Assembly (NCBI GenBank): GCA_963931925.1 | Contig: OZ007569.1 | Location: forward strand, 28,272,024 to 28,336,023 | From: Onchidella celtica | Lineage: Eukaryota; Mollusca; Gastropoda; Systellommatophora; Onchidiidae | Direction of reading: 5' to 3' | Length of the DNA stretch: 64,000 nt | Shown: positions 1-13,400 of the stretch, in pieces | How positions within the stretch are numbered: position 1 is the first letter of the stretch | Layout of the letters: the number at the start of each line of letters is the position of its first letter | Program-made: the position numbers and the translations under genes | Notes under the pieces: model-generated | Database searches by the model: none | Told to the model about the DNA's origin: nothing | Seen by the model: only the letters and a program-made list of their open reading frames with translations

Positions 1-420
1 AGTCAGTCTATCTTCTGTATAACAGTCCTGTATTACCGTACAATAATAGATTTCAAGTCAGTGCCTGGCTTTGTGTTATATAGTCCTATTTTAGCGTACA
101 TTGACAGATTTCTGGATAGTTTCAAGTCGGTGTCTTTCTTCTGTGTAAGGAAACTTCCCACGATGAATGGATGAGACGCTGATAGCCAGCCACCCATTAT
201 CCGGCTAAGCTAATAAAGCGATAATATGTCCAGCCTGTCCCGTTAAGTATGACAGCGAGGGGTAAACAAGAACTTTATCTTGTGTCGCTTTGTCAATTAC
301 GGTTTATGAAGACATTTTTCAAATAAGTGAAATGTACGTTGTATACGGGGAGTCTTGAAAGCAAGTTGGGATTTGAGTAACTGGAGAAAAAGCCTTCGTT
401 AACTTTGTCCTATTTTAATG
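1..420. other. No gene; diverged internal duplication at 1-150
   Basis: Two diverged copies of a 60-70 bp unit: AGTCCTGTATTA...TTTCAAGTCAGTG and AGTCCTATTTTA...TTTCAAGTCGGTG. Nothing else recognised. Confidence 0.4.
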
Positions 421-740
421 CTGATGCTGGTCGATGATGATGATGGTGTTGGTGTTGTTGATAAGGTTGTCTGTATTCTTGCATTCTTACTACGACGATG
501 ATGATGGTGATGATGCTGAAGATGATGATGATGTCAATGCCGCTGATAATGAGATGATGATGAGGGGGAGAAGGGGGTGATGGTGTGATGCCTAACAGTG
601 ATGATGATGTTGATGATTATTATAATGGTCATAATGATAGGGAGAGAAAAAAAGAGGAAGAAGAGGTAAATGATGGTGAGGAGGAGGAGGATCAAGGAGG
701 AGGTTCATGACGACCATGATGATGGTGTTGGTGATGATGA
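421..740. repeat. Imperfect GAT trinucleotide array
   Basis: GATGATGATG units with GGT and TGTTG interruptions, and a purine-rich centre at about 640-705. A decayed microsatellite. Confidence 0.85.
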
Positions 741-957
741 TGATAATTCCTCACCCTAAAGACCCATCCATAATCTAAACCCTAAAACACAACTCCAGCC
801 CTGTTCTCAGTTTATTACTTTCCGATAAACGTCCACTGAATTACTACACCGGACAAAGACCACAATCCGGGCAGCGAATGAATCACTTTATTTCGTTGCA
901 ACAAGGCTGGTGCTCATGCTTCACTTGGAAAGAAAAGAAATTTAGTTCAACATGTGG

Positions 958-1157
958 CGACCTTAACGCTCCTCGTGTCTATTTCTGAGAAACTGGAGAT
1001 CTGTTAGTATGTAGAAGAGGTATAACAAATGCACACTTTGGCACTTGTTTAAAATGCGTTGTTGCTCTTATCAAGCTGTTTCGCAGTTCTGATTTATTTC
1101 AACTCCTTGTCATAATACTAAAGCGGCAAAAGTTTAACGTCGAATTTCTCGGTAGTG
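958..1157 (+). repeat. Unclassified dispersed repeat, copy A
   Basis: It resembles 43229-43412 in the same orientation. Shared blocks are GAGA, TATGTAGAAGA, GTATAACAAATGCACAC, TATCAAGCTGTTTC and AATCCTTATCATAAT-like sequence ending near a TCGAATT motif. No ends, tail or coding potential were seen. Confidence 0.75.
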
Positions 1158-1770
1158 CAGAAAGTGGAGTTGGAACAAACAAGAACTAAGGTCGGTATAT
1201 GAACTAGATTATTATGATATCCCACGGGAATAAGAAAATAATTATATTATATTATATTTTTTTCCCTTGTAAACACATTTAGTTACAGAGAGGAACGGGT
1301 TGTAATACACCTCTTTCTATTCTTATCCCCCCCCCCTCCTTCTTGATATATTACAAGCACTTTTTTTTTCAAGATTAAAAAAAAACAACCAACAACAACA
1401 ACAAAACTCTTAATTTTGATCTAAACAAGAATCTAAAGCGGCATGTCTGACCTTTAAGGTCATAATGGCTGACCTGCCAGTTCCAAACGGTGATTTTCGA
1501 CCAAACATACTAATCCTGCCTGGATTAACCGGCATATCTCGCGCACTCTATGTTGCATAGTGCTTAACCCGATCCAAGAGTTCGTCTTGCTTTATTGTCA
1601 TAATGTTCAAGAGTGTCGTTGACTCCATGTTATGACAGGTTATGTGGAAATGTAATGTTAGTTGGAGAAGGTCAAACTTTGATGAAGAGATTCGATCACG
1701 CATGTTAGTTTGCCTGATAGTTCTTTTTGTGTCTTTGAAATCACCAGGTTTTTCACTGTAGAGAGAGGCC
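1158..1770. other. No gene seen
   Basis: AT-rich with a C-run at about 1327-1335 and A-rich stretches. Nothing recognised. Confidence 0.3.
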
Positions 1771-1868
1771 TATCTATCTATCTGACTATCGATCGGTCCG
1801 TCCGCCCGTCCGTCTGTCTGTCTGTCTGTCTGCCTGCCTGCCTGCCTGCCTACCTACTTACCCACCTG

Positions 1869-1935
<67 letters not shown>

Positions 1936-1942
1936 GTCTGTC

Positions 1943-1997
<55 letters not shown>

Positions 1998-2045
1998 ATC
2001 TATCTATCTATCTATCTACAAAACTTATTGCACTATACAGAGACG

Positions 2046-2131
<86 letters not shown>

Positions 2132-2262
2132 CGTCTGTCTGTCTGTCTGCCTGCCTATGTGCCTGTCTGTCTATCTGTCTGTCTGTCTATGTCTGTCTGT
2201 CAGTCTGTGTGTCTGTCTGTCTGTCTGCCTGTGTGTCTATTTGTATGTCTATGTTCCTGCCT
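1771..2262. repeat. CTAT/CTGT/CTGC microsatellite complex
   Basis: Long CTAT blocks (about 1867-1936 and 2047-2131) alternate with CTGT blocks (about 1937-1993 and 2132-2230) and short CTGC runs. A unique 30-bp segment at about 2019-2046 separates the halves. Open frames of repeating LSIY or LSVC are artefacts. Confidence 0.95.
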
Positions 2263-5100
2263 ACCATCTGCTTGTGTGTTTATTTGTCCTGCATGGCTGC
2301 TAGTTCCTATTGTGTTAAACAAAGCTTCCAAAAAAAACAGTTGCCCAACATTTTATTATTTCACTTTCCATAATCCTCATCATGTGTGAAGCAAAGATCA
2401 TTCCTAAAGGGTAATATAAAACTAGGAAACAGGTATTTCAGCCAGAATAAACATGAAATTCATTTAAACGAACAGTCATAAAGATTTCGAGAGCTCTCGT
2501 CAGTTCTGATACAAAAAAAAAAAGTGCGTTTATTCAATTCAATTCAAAGCTTTTTAATTTTGGGCTTATTGAAAACGAAGTATTTAAATCTGCACGTCTG
2601 TGAATGGTAATGGGTGAGTAATAAAATCAATAATATGCCACTGGTCGACTTCCATTGATAAGGATTTTTCCTTTGTGCCGCAAATTCCTTTTGTCTTTAT
2701 TTTATATTGGTATGAAATCCATTCATATGAACCGGGGTTAAATGGTTTGACCAGTAGTGCAAAAAATGGAGCGGTACAAAAGCAGAGCAGAATGCAAAGA
2801 CAATTTACAACTGCATGGCAAGGTTCAGTGCCAAAACGAGGTTCCTGTCCAGTGAACGCACACTATGTGGTAATTTGTTCATAACAGTTTGAGTTTGAAT
2901 TTGATTTGGGTTTGTCGGTACCATTACGGCCACTTTGCGCCTGCCACGGTCTAGTATTTTATGTATGTTTGGTATACAGGGCTTCGTCATTGTAGATTTC
3001 ACAAACAGAATTAAATAGTTCCGTATAAACTCGAGTACAGTGATAAAATTCTTTAAAGTTGTTTTGAATAGATATGAAAGTCGTTTTGTTAATGGTATAA
3101 AAGTGACATGTCGCCGAAACACTCACGCGTACTGCCAGTTCACTTATATGCACATTTTGCCGATTATTCCTCGGTCCGCGCCTGTTTGTATGCTCTTAAT
3201 TATACAGCCTCTCTGGCCCCCAACCATATTTCACTTCCGTTGTAAATTTAATCCGTCCAAGAATTTTTATTTGTAATAAATTTATTTTTTTAAATCTTTA
3301 TTGGTACGGGTAATCAAGAAACGTATTTATAAGGCTCCCAGTCCACACGGAGGAGATAAAGAGTAGCAAAAACAATATGTTTTAATGAGACGAATCACAA
3401 TACATTAAATGTTGTCGTGGGATTTCTGTTCTCCAGCTCAAACGCATTAAGACTGATCAATAACACTTGATACCAACAGGTACAAATACATAAGTAAACC
3501 GCTGTACCCACGAGACTCAGTATCATCAAGCCTTTCAAATAAAAACTTGAGTTAAACTTATAGATCAGCTCACAAATGACAGCAAAAAAAAAAAAAAAGG
3601 CCAGAACTAATTTGAAGATTTCAGCGCAGACCTGTCGTTAAGGAAGCTTGTGATTTGCAGATTGCTTGTAAGTAATTTAGGCTTTATTTGAATGGCCCTT
3701 GTCAGTGTGACAGTTTATCGGCCACGTGGGTTTACTATAAAATATCAGGCCAGTCTGGCAACTTGGGGAAAGATAGGATAATCCTTCGTTAATGATTGGC
3801 TCAATCCCTAAAAGAAATAGAAAAAACCTGGTCAAATTGTGGGGAATTCCATTCAATATCGTCTCGATTTTTTTTTGGGGGGGGGGGGAGTGGAAATAAA
3901 GGCGAGGGGTGGGGATATCTTCTAGGGTTGGGTTGGGTAAAAAGAAGGCTAAAGTGTGTCCATGAGGAGAAAGAGGTAGCGAAAAAAAAAACAAAAACCC
4001 GAAATTTGGAATTATTTAGAAGAACAAAGCTTATCTTGACACACAACTTTAAAAGCAATTACTTTTCGATGAACATAACTTTGTTTAGTCTTATCCTCCA
4101 GTCAAGGTAACTGGTAACTTATCCTCCAGTCTAGTAACGCACTGCGTCAAGTCTGCTTTGCGTCGATTTTGACTCAAACATGAATTTCCTTTGAATCAGT
4201 CAGCGAGACAGACTTATTTCAGTCCCACAGTTCACAGGTCATACCAAAACTGAGTCAGACCAGAGAGTATGTTATGTATAGAGACGTTTCACTATTCGTC
4301 GATTTGCACTGCGAGACACGTGAGGCTCCGCGAAACCATTGTTAACATGGACAGGAAATTAGGTCGCTGCGGTAAACAATACCCGTTTAGGCATTTCCAC
4401 GGATGGGATGTAAGAGCTTACAAACGGCTCTAAATAGTTTCAATCAGCCCCAAAATATGAACAAACTACAGTAAACAGATAATTATGCACACTATCTTTG
4501 GTGAAGGAGGTCTCTGTCAATTCTTATTTACCGCAGCGACCTCGTTTCGCGATTTGGCGGAAAATGAGGTATCTCTATAAATACATGCTCTCTGGTCAAA
4601 CCAGATGTGACTCGGTGTGCCGCTTGCCCTAGTGTAGCAGTAAAAGCCCCCCCCCCCCTTGCACCAGTTCATTTGCGACCGATTTGTTCATTTTGATTAC
4701 GAGAAGGGCAAAGAGCCTGTATCATATTCATTCAAAATATAGGATTGATTCTTTCATTTAAAAATACCATGATGCAACTTCAAACTTTATAGATTTTTAG
4801 CGTGTGGTTCGATCTTCTGTTGAATTTTTCAGGTTTGTTGTATTCATCTGATTGATCTAATTGGGCTTCATTAATTTTGAACAAGACAAAATGAAGCTTT
4901 GTATAATTGTGTTTTACAGTATTGCCTCTGGACCAACTACCGTAAATGTTGCTCAGTTTGACTTTAAATTCTCATATGCCTAATCATTAATGTATTGATA
5001 ATTTCATTGATATATATATAGGTTTTTTGGCGGATCTAAAGGTTGAGTGGGTTTGAATGCTGTAATTTGAAGATCATAGACAGAAGTATACAAATCTTTT
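2263..5100. other. No gene seen
   Basis: AT-rich non-coding DNA with A-runs, a G-run at 3877-3888 and a C-run at about 4648-4658. No conserved exon or repeat end recognised. Confidence 0.3.
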
Positions 5101-5106
5101 CCTTCG

Positions 5107-5108
5107 CA

Positions 5109-5191
<83 letters not shown>

Positions 5192-5590
5192 ATATTCTCT
5201 CTGTCTCTGTCTCTCCCTCTCTCTCTCCCTGTCGCTGTGTGTGTGTGTCTCTCTCTCTCTCTCTCCCTGTCGCTGTGTGTGTGTGTGTGTCTCTCTCTCT
5301 CTCCCTCTCTCCCCCTCTCTCTCTGCTTTATTTCTCTGTCTTTGTCTCTCATTCTCTCTCTCTCTCTCTGTCTCTCTTTCTTTCTTTCTCTCTTTCCCTT
5401 TCTCTCTCGTTCGTTGATTCGCCCTCCCTCCTCTCTGTCTGTTTCTCTGTCGTTTTTTCTTTTTTCTCTCTCTGTCTCCGTCTCTCTCCCTTTCCTTCTC
5501 TCTCTCTCTCTCTCTCTTCCTTTCTTTCTGTCTGTCTCTCTCTTTCTCTCTCTCTCTCTCACTTTTTCTTTCTCTCTCTCTCACTCACAA
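5107..5590. repeat. 480-bp CT-rich polypyrimidine tract with GT blocks
   Basis: Nearly continuous pyrimidines on the + strand. A 38-bp unit containing CCCTGTCGCTGTGTGTGTGT is duplicated at 5227 and 5265. Such mirror-like tracts can form triplex DNA. Confidence 0.95.
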
Positions 5591-7035
5591 TTTCACTCCG
5601 CTCGTCCACACAAAGCATGTGAAGGAGAGAAGGACAATTCTCTTTTTATTTTCATTTCTTTAATTAACCTTCTCCCTCATCGCTCTTTTTCTGTTGCTCT
5701 CGCACACGCAAATACGTAAAAAAAAAAAAACCACAACACAAGGGATTAGATCGTACACACAAATCTGAAGAGGCACCGTCTCATACCAGCTTAAAACATG
5801 GGATTTCCCCCCCTCAGCATTCCGCTTTCGTCTCTGGAGATAACAAGTAGCGGTTTCAAGACTAAATCCAATTTAAACAAATCAAAAACCTGAATGAAAA
5901 AGGTTCGAAATAATCTAGTAATTCGGGGGGAGGGGGGGGGCACCTATATTGAAAACGATTACTACACGGTGTTTTCTGATAGTGTAGAAGAAAAAAAAAA
6001 CAACAATGAGCAAAACGTAACAGAGAGATTAGTAGAACACGTGCAGGCAGAGGTGATCGAACGCGACTGAAATGTCTACGGTCTGGAGCACAATAATTAT
6101 AATTTCATGTTCTATTAGGCCCATGGCGCATTGAATCAAATCTCTTTTTTTTTTTTTACAATTACTAGAAATATTTCCAAAATAGATGTCGCACACGCCA
6201 AGGCACTATGCACTCGTTTCTTCGTGAGGAAATTGCATCAGATTGAAAGCATTCAACTAGTCTTCTATGCATGAAACTTAAATAAACACAACAGGCCCAC
6301 AAGAAGGAGACGGCTAGATTAACACTTAAGAAAACTAATTTTATAAATTTTTGAAACTGTGACTGACTCAGGCTGCAGCGCTGAGTTAAAACAAACATCA
6401 AAATTTCACCGCAATGAATACTCCTACCACTTTTTTGTTTCTTGTTTTTTTTAATGAGATTTTTGTCTTCAACTGCCTTTAATTAATTGCCATAACTTGC
6501 CTTAATCCTTCATCCGTATTATGTTTCAAAGGATACCCAAACCACTGCATAAAAAAGCAGATAGTTTGATAAATCCTTGTTGAAATTGCAAAGGGCATGC
6601 ATTACAACCAACAAATTTGGCTTAATGTGAAAAGCGGCGTAATCCGTCTTCGGGTCTTTTCCTAGCAAATACCAATATCAAAGTAAGCCAGGGCGGCTTT
6701 GAAATAAATCCGCTCCCCGGCGAGCCCTGTAAATGAGGATTTGATAGGCACATTTCTGTCTGTAGACCATAAAAATAAAAAACAGCAAAGACCCAAGTGA
6801 CGTTTCCTTATTAATTAATACTAAAATCTCCCGCCCTAAGTCCCTCTCCCCAATCTTTGTTTTAGGTTGGAAAAAAAAAAAAGGAGTGTGATAACTCGCG
6901 TGGGATTACGTTTATAGCAATATCAATGTTGCAATTTCATTGGTATCTCGCAGCAACAGCTGTCGCAACATTGTACCAGTATAATTATATTATTGTAAGT
7001 CTTGCTTCTTTCAATTCTGCACTGTGTATGGGAGA
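5591..7035. other. No gene seen
   Basis: Mixed AT-rich DNA with a G-run at about 5925-5940 and several A-runs. No coding signal. Confidence 0.3.
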
Positions 7036-7115
7036 TATCATACTAAACCCGGTCAGACACAGTCAGGTGCTGGCAGACTAAAAGTGCGCTCCACAATTTT
7101 TTATATTTTCATCAA
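7036..7115 (+). repeat. Copy of the TATCATACTAAGCC-end repeat family
   Basis: TATCATACTAAACCCGGTCA followed by GACACAGTCAG matches the foldback arms at 21333-21427. The next 50 bp (GTGCTGGCAGAC, CCACAATTT, TATATTTTC) match 21236-21320. Confidence 0.65.
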
Positions 7116-8470
7116 GAAAATATGCAACATGACAGACATCGCAATTTTTTCAGTTTTGACCATATGTACTCAAATGCGGGTGTAAAGAAATTCATAATTA
7201 CCCATCTTAAATGACAGTCACCATCCCCTGTTTCATCAAATTTTCAGATCATCCAAGAACAACAGAATAATACACATCAAAGCGAACAGGGAAACCTACA
7301 GCGATGGGCCTTAGCAAGACAATATAGATAAATGTGTGTCATATTTCACTAAGGTTCCTTATCATGTCGCTTCATGTAATACGCTTGTCGTTGAAACGAC
7401 TTTAGTGAGTTATGATATGTTTATGTAATGATGCGTAAGATATGTGTATCATGTATGTGCTCTTAAAAAGTTTGTGAAAGAGAATTCCCCTTATGAGATA
7501 ATAAAGTGATTCTTTCTTATCTTATCTTAATAATCTGAAATTCATGAGTCTTTATGTCACACAAATGTGAAAATGGAGAGCACAAAAAAACTGCAACGTT
7601 TCTATAACATTTTATTGTCAAAAAAGAAGCTGCACAGAAATATTGTCGGAATACCAATGATAACACTCATTCTTATTCCTGATTTTAAACTACATCACAG
7701 TTCGTACCTTATTCATTAACAACTTAAAATAAATTGTTTTACTCAAAGCAGTTAATAGCGCAGTAGCCAAGTACGACTTGCAATAGCTAAGTGGCCGTTC
7801 TTTCGATTTTTTATTTTTTTCATAAGTTTATTTTGATTGAATACTAGCATTGTTGTTGTTGTTGTTTTAAAGAATGTCTTTGGTGACCTACAGCTTGCTC
7901 TTCTTTTGTCCCTTTTCATTTCCAATTCCATACATAGTCATTTTATAAGAACGCTTTTTCATTATTAATTTGTTTTTAACGGTTGATTTGGCAACACAAG
8001 TCCCCCCCCCCCCCAACCCACTCCCTTTTTTTCCCCCTTTTTCCCCCACATTTAATCTTGGAAAACATTTTCCATTTTTGTGCTTTACTTCTGCGTTCAA
8101 GCCAGATTTTTTTTTTTTTCAGTCATGCTAACCTCGTGTTTTACAGTAGGATTCTCTTTCTTCAGACTGTCTAAAAATAGAATTATTAAGGGAAAAAAAA
8201 AAAGATGGATAATAAAGGACAGACAGACAGACAAGTGATGTAACTTCAGTTTGTCTCGCAAAGATATCAGACGATGGGGAAACATAATATTCTGCCAGTC
8301 TTCAGACTAGCTCGAGAGGCGAAAAGCAACTTATCGAGTTTAGGAAACTGGGAATTTCCCAGATAACGAAATCAGATTTCCTTCCTCTTTAATCCCGTGG
8401 CTTATGCGATCGGTGAATACTCGGCCAACAATATTACGGGTACTAAAGTACCTTATTACTGAATACGTTT
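7116..8470. other. No gene; possible retroelement tail near 7490-7530
   Basis: AATAAAGTGATTCTTTCTTA followed by TCTTATCTTA (7499-7530) resembles the end of a SINE or LINE with a short repeat tail. C-run at about 8003-8014. No coding signal. Confidence 0.35.
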
Positions 8471-8473
8471 TAA

Positions 8474-8850
8474 GCGTACACTGGGATGGGGTGGGGGGAT
8501 GACCCGTGGGAGTGCACGTACGCATTTCAGTAATGGTAACAAATTAAAGAGTTTGGTTTTATTTACTTTTTGCAACAAATTAAGTTGTAATTGCTAGATT
8601 ATATAAAACTCATATGTCTTCAAATGGAACAGTCAAAAAGCTCACAGGAAAAAAAAAAAGCCAATTTTAAGTGTTTAAACATCAAGGCCTAATCATTGAC
8701 ATCCACCATTCCAATGGCCGTCCGCTCTTACAAAGGTGTGGGTGGGTGAGAGGATTGGTGCCATTGGTGTTAAGAGCGAACAGAGGAGGGTGGAGGGGGA
8801 GAGTTATAAAAGCCAAAATCAAGCGTACTTAACTTATGGATGACCCCTTT
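8474..8850. repeat. Diverged element with GGGGTCATCCATAAG end, copy 1
   Basis: The right end on the minus strand reads GGGGTCATCCATAAGTTAAG then TACGCTTGATTTTG. The body resembles copy 2 (9980-10400): shared AGTAATGGT/AGTTATGGT, TTTTATTTACTTTT, AATTAAGTTGTAA-like and CAAGGC..AATCAT blocks. Non-coding. Confidence 0.55.
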
Positions 8851-9979
8851 TCATAAAATTTCGTCCCGACGTTTACACGGGGACTGGCGCCAGTGTACAG
8901 CTTCCTAAACGATATATCGCCCGTGGCTATCCATAGAGTATAGAACCTCTCCACGGCGCACCACAATGCACCATAGGCACCAAATTGCATTGCCGATATG
9001 CAGTTTATTTAACTAAATTAAAAACTATTTTTTTCATGCCGTGCTCACCGATGCGTTCATAATAAAGTAATCCAAGAGACTCCATCGTTTATTTAGGTAA
9101 TTTTTTTTTTTAATTTGTTTTATATCCTGTCTTATAAATCTCGTAATGGTGGGGGAATTTTTGGTCTATTTAAATCTTGCTATGTCTGAGTTCAGTATTC
9201 AAATTGATGTCTGACACGAAACAAGCAAGAATGCAAGAAAAGAGGAAAGAGAGAAAAAAAAAACAGGAAAGGAAGGAAGAAAGCTGGCTCGCTGCGACAA
9301 CGTCCATCAAAGCATGGGTTACTTTTCGTTTTGTTTCATTGTATTTTGTTTTTAGATTGGCCAGAGATAAGAAGGGAACAGCGGATGCTGGCTTAAATAC
9401 AAAGGAGCTGACTGCATATAGATCAGTTGTAACGTCTCCTTTTGTCCTATCATTCACCTATATTCTGTCTATTGTCTTGCTTTTTGCTTGCACAATGTGG
9501 CCGTTCCCATGTCGACGTGTTATTTTCAAACTCAGACTTTAACTCAGTGGAAAGCTTATTCAAACCCAGTTATTGAAATTATTAAAGATTCATCAATTTT
9601 GAAAACAGTGATAATATGAATAAATAAATAAATAATAATAATTAATTAAAGATCAGCCTGCAAAGTGTGTGACAGAACAGTACGAAGAACACAAAAGCTC
9701 GGTGCGGAGTCATAAGTCAAGAACACTGTTATTGCACAAGAGCCCGTCAGACCGTGCCCAATGTTTGAAGTTGTCAGTACAAGTATCAGAGACTACAAAG
9801 GAAATTAATCAGTTCCCTTTGGGGGAAGGACCTCTTAGTGTAATTTATAACTCTGAATGATTCTGGCTCGGATAAAGCACGAAATCGAATCGGGGGGGGG
9901 GGGGGGGGGGGCAAGCCTGTTTTTCTGTCCTTTTTTTCCTCCAGTCTCCTTGTGGGTTTTTTTTTGTTGGTTTTTTTTA
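8851..9979. other. No gene seen
   Basis: No coding signal. A G-run of about 20 lies at 9892-9911. Confidence 0.3.
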
Positions 9980-10402
9980 TGGGGGCCATCCAAAAAGTAT
10001 ATATGCTCGGAGGGGTGGAGGGAGCCCTTGGGTATATGAAAAGTGTGTATGTGAAGAGGAGGAAGAAAGAGATTCTGGAGAGCGTACGTATGACTTTTCA
10101 GTTATGGTCATATTATTAAAAAGTCCTCTTTTATTTACCTTTTGGGGGCAATTTAAAGCTGCCAGTATTGGATTATATTATTAAAAGATCATGTTTCTAA
10201 TGAAGCAGTCAAATAGTTCCAGCAAAAATACCTCTTAAAGTCTTGGAACCTCAAGGCTTTATCATCGCCTTTGTAATGGTCGTCCAGTGGGGGGGAGGGG
10301 GGGGGGGAAGAAGGGTTCGAGGCCAAGCTTATAATTATGGTAAAGGGGGAAGGGTGGGGGGAATTGCCCAAATCGAGAGTACGTACTTTTTTTTTTCCCC
10401 TT
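9980..10402. repeat. Element with GGGGGCCATCCA end, copy 2
   Basis: The left end GGGGGCCATCCAAAAAGTAT continues ATATGCTCGG. The right end, reversed, begins GGGG, an A-run, then AGTACGTACTCTCGATTTGG. It is related to copies at 8474-8850 and 44575-44742. The ends are inverted and the element lacks an ORF, so it looks like a MITE. Confidence 0.6.
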
Positions 10403-13400
10403 TGGGTTTTATTGTATCCTTTCTGTACTATTTCTAACGCGATGGCTTGCTAAACACAACCTTTTCTTTTTGGTACTTTTTGCCTTTGCTTCAAGCCCTG
10501 CTGCGACCCTCATAGATTTTCTGTGGGTTTTGTAATATTTCCTGCTTTATGGACTAACCCTTAAGATTTAACAGTCATGTCAATTTGACAATATTATGCT
10601 TTGCTCTTCATAGTTTCATTGACATTACATGCCAGGTATAGTTTGCTGACAACAATACTGATTAAGAGATAGCATGCATTACGGTCACATTCGAAGTAAT
10701 GCAGGACTACATTATCCAATCTGGATCTACTACAGTGACGGCTGGCTAGTTTCACCGTGTGTTGACAAAGCAAGTTATGAAAGTCAGCGCGTTCCTCTGA
10801 TGAAAGTGCTTTGAAAAAGAGTCATATTTCACACACTCCCCAACCCCACCCCACCTCATGTGGGCAGAACGATCAGTTAAACATAGTAAAAGGGGGGGGG
10901 GGGTGATCTTCATTTTGATTGCCTGTAACCTCTCCCACTCCGCAAGATAAGTCTTTGTAATTTACACCAACCTCCCACATTTATAAATTCATCTTATTAC
11001 CTTCTCCCAGTTTCAACTCTTAATTATGTTTCTTTAAAACTTATTTATTATTCTGTTTCCTCAATTAATAACTTCTCAGCCATGCTTACTGGGTATGATA
11101 AGAATACACAGATATAACAAAGTTGATCTACCACCAATATGTAAAGAGGAGTCAGGAACGAAATTTCCGATCATGCTTTTCGATTTTACTCGACGAAATT
11201 GTGTCTCGTTTTTTTCGACTTAAAAAAAGAAAATAAGAACTAGAGATTTTCATCAGAATGGATGTGACCACATGTAATTAAGGCAGTACACAAAATTTCA
11301 TAATTTCTGGTCACGAAGTTTTCAGTGCTTACATAGCTTCGTCCTCTAGCTTCATTACTGTATGATGATGTCAAAGTTAGCAAACATTTTTTGTATAATT
11401 ATGGCCTCATGATTTTCTAAGGCTGGCTATTCCATTTCCGATTGGAAATGAGATTCAAATGTAGCGTACAGCAGAATGAAAAGTCTTTTTGGCAAAGTCA
11501 AAAAAGGAGAAAAGGAAGAGAGATGATGAATGCTACAGTTCTTACTTTCCGAACTGTTGGAGAAATATGAACCATATCAATGTCATCGCCTTGATGTATC
11601 TAAAGGAACATTTTTTGTTTGTCCTTTGCCCATTGACCATTTTTTCGCGTCTAGATTTATTTCGCAAGCACTTTATAATGAACATTCCGTTTCCCTCATT
11701 TCATTACCGAGTTCAGAAACGGACGATTTGCCAACTTATTGCGCTTTTCCTGTAAAAAATATATTAATATCACACACACACAAAAAAAAAAAAAGGAAAA
11801 AGGGTGTGTCTCCTAGAATGGTCGTTTTGCCGTCCCAGTCCTTCACCAAATACTCAGGTTAATGTTTTTATTCAAAACAAACTCAATTTCTGCAGGACAA
11901 TTCACCTATTTATCTTCCTTGTTGATTTTTTACTCGGTACATCAAATAAAGATTCCACCATCTTAACAGTTCGACGAAGAAGTGGCAAACGCTCTAGCGA
12001 ATACCTTAAACACTCAATCATAATCATATTTCCTCTACCCTCATCTGCTTAAGTAAACATACTGTCGTGTACCTGGTCCAGCCAAAACTGTACAACCCGT
12101 GCAAAACGCCTTGGGCCCTCACATTTTCACCTTTTTTTCTTGTTTATACAGAGTAAATGCATGGGCTGCCTCCAAACCACAGTGGACAGTGGCCAGACAT
12201 TTTTTTCTTATTCGGGATGTTATCTGCCCTAAAAAAAAAAAAAAAAGGGCCTCCCTACGAAGTATTGTCAAAACAAATTATCTTAAGATAAGGCGTTTTA
12301 CTGTATATATGTAGTTTTTGTGAAGTTTACAATGGTCATTTCTTCTCATTTCAGCCTCAGTTTTTAGCAATGTGCATTGCCAGATGGTCATTAGTTTGTT
12401 CTTGATTTCTTTTCTTTTGTTTTTTGCCTGAAGAAAGTCCCCGATGACCGAAAATCGTATTCATGTTCTCCGTCTTCAGTTCTTTCGTTGTAATTCTTTG
12501 TAGTGTTTCATTTATTTATTGGGGGGGGGGGGGGCATTCGTACCTCGTTCCAGCCCTATGGCGACCAGACAGTTTTCCAGTGATTTCTTTGAGATTTTTT
12601 GGTCAATCTTCTTAGTTTGGCTGTTCTTCAGTATTTGGTAGAGAGTGTGGGAGAACGGTTGGGTCAGTAAGAATTCAGAAGAAAAAGAAAATGAGAAAGA
12701 AAAATGTTGACTTCTATATCAGTTTCGTTACCTTTGCAAGTTTATTTTCACAGGGATACCAGAACCACCCTTTCTTTTAGGGTGTGGGGGGGGGGGGCAT
12801 TAGTGAGGGAGCCATTGAGTTAAATCCAATGCATCAAGTAGTTATGCTGAGATAACACGGTTTCGTCCTGAGAGATGGACGTGCTGGTGACAAATATGAA
12901 ACAGTGAGCAATACTGGCCAGTCTCACCTGTGCAGAGTTCACATTGCCTACAACACTGTCGCTGGTAAATGCATCCAAACGGCCAGGTATTTAAACAGCT
13001 CTGAGTAAACAGCCGGCCGGAGGGACAATATCTTCATACACTGTTGACGTTAACCGCGCTCTTTATCACCAGTTTGGAGATCCACGGGCCATTACTTCCC
13101 ACTTGACAACACGCTGCCCTTACCTCCCCTTATTATACCCCCTTGTTATTCTCAGCACAGCGCGAAAGAAAAAGTTTTTAAAATTTCGCTCCTTTTCCTT
13201 TTCATTTCGTGCTGTGTCCAGGGGGCGAAAGTGTCCATTGTGTTGCCAGAAACAGCTTTGGGATCAATGAGCATGCGGTGTGCATGGAAAAATGTTGAAT
13301 GGGGACTTGAGGGAAGGAGAGAAAGCGGTCTCCGATAGGGGAGTGGCCACCCAAATACCACCCTTGTCCCTCGTGCATCACTCAGAAATCCATCGATTTT

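Noticed and set aside
1867-2131. CRISPR-like regular array
   Set aside because: Pure CTAT/CTGT units without spacers, in an animal genome.
1710-2303. Long open frame of LSIY/LSVC repeats
   Set aside because: A tetranucleotide microsatellite read as codons; no start context, composition or domain of a real protein.
5036-5719. Arg/Glu-rich and Leu/Ser-rich frames on both strands
   Set aside because: They arise from the CT tract. The same applies to frames at 22084-22484, 32776-33079 and 40879-41376.
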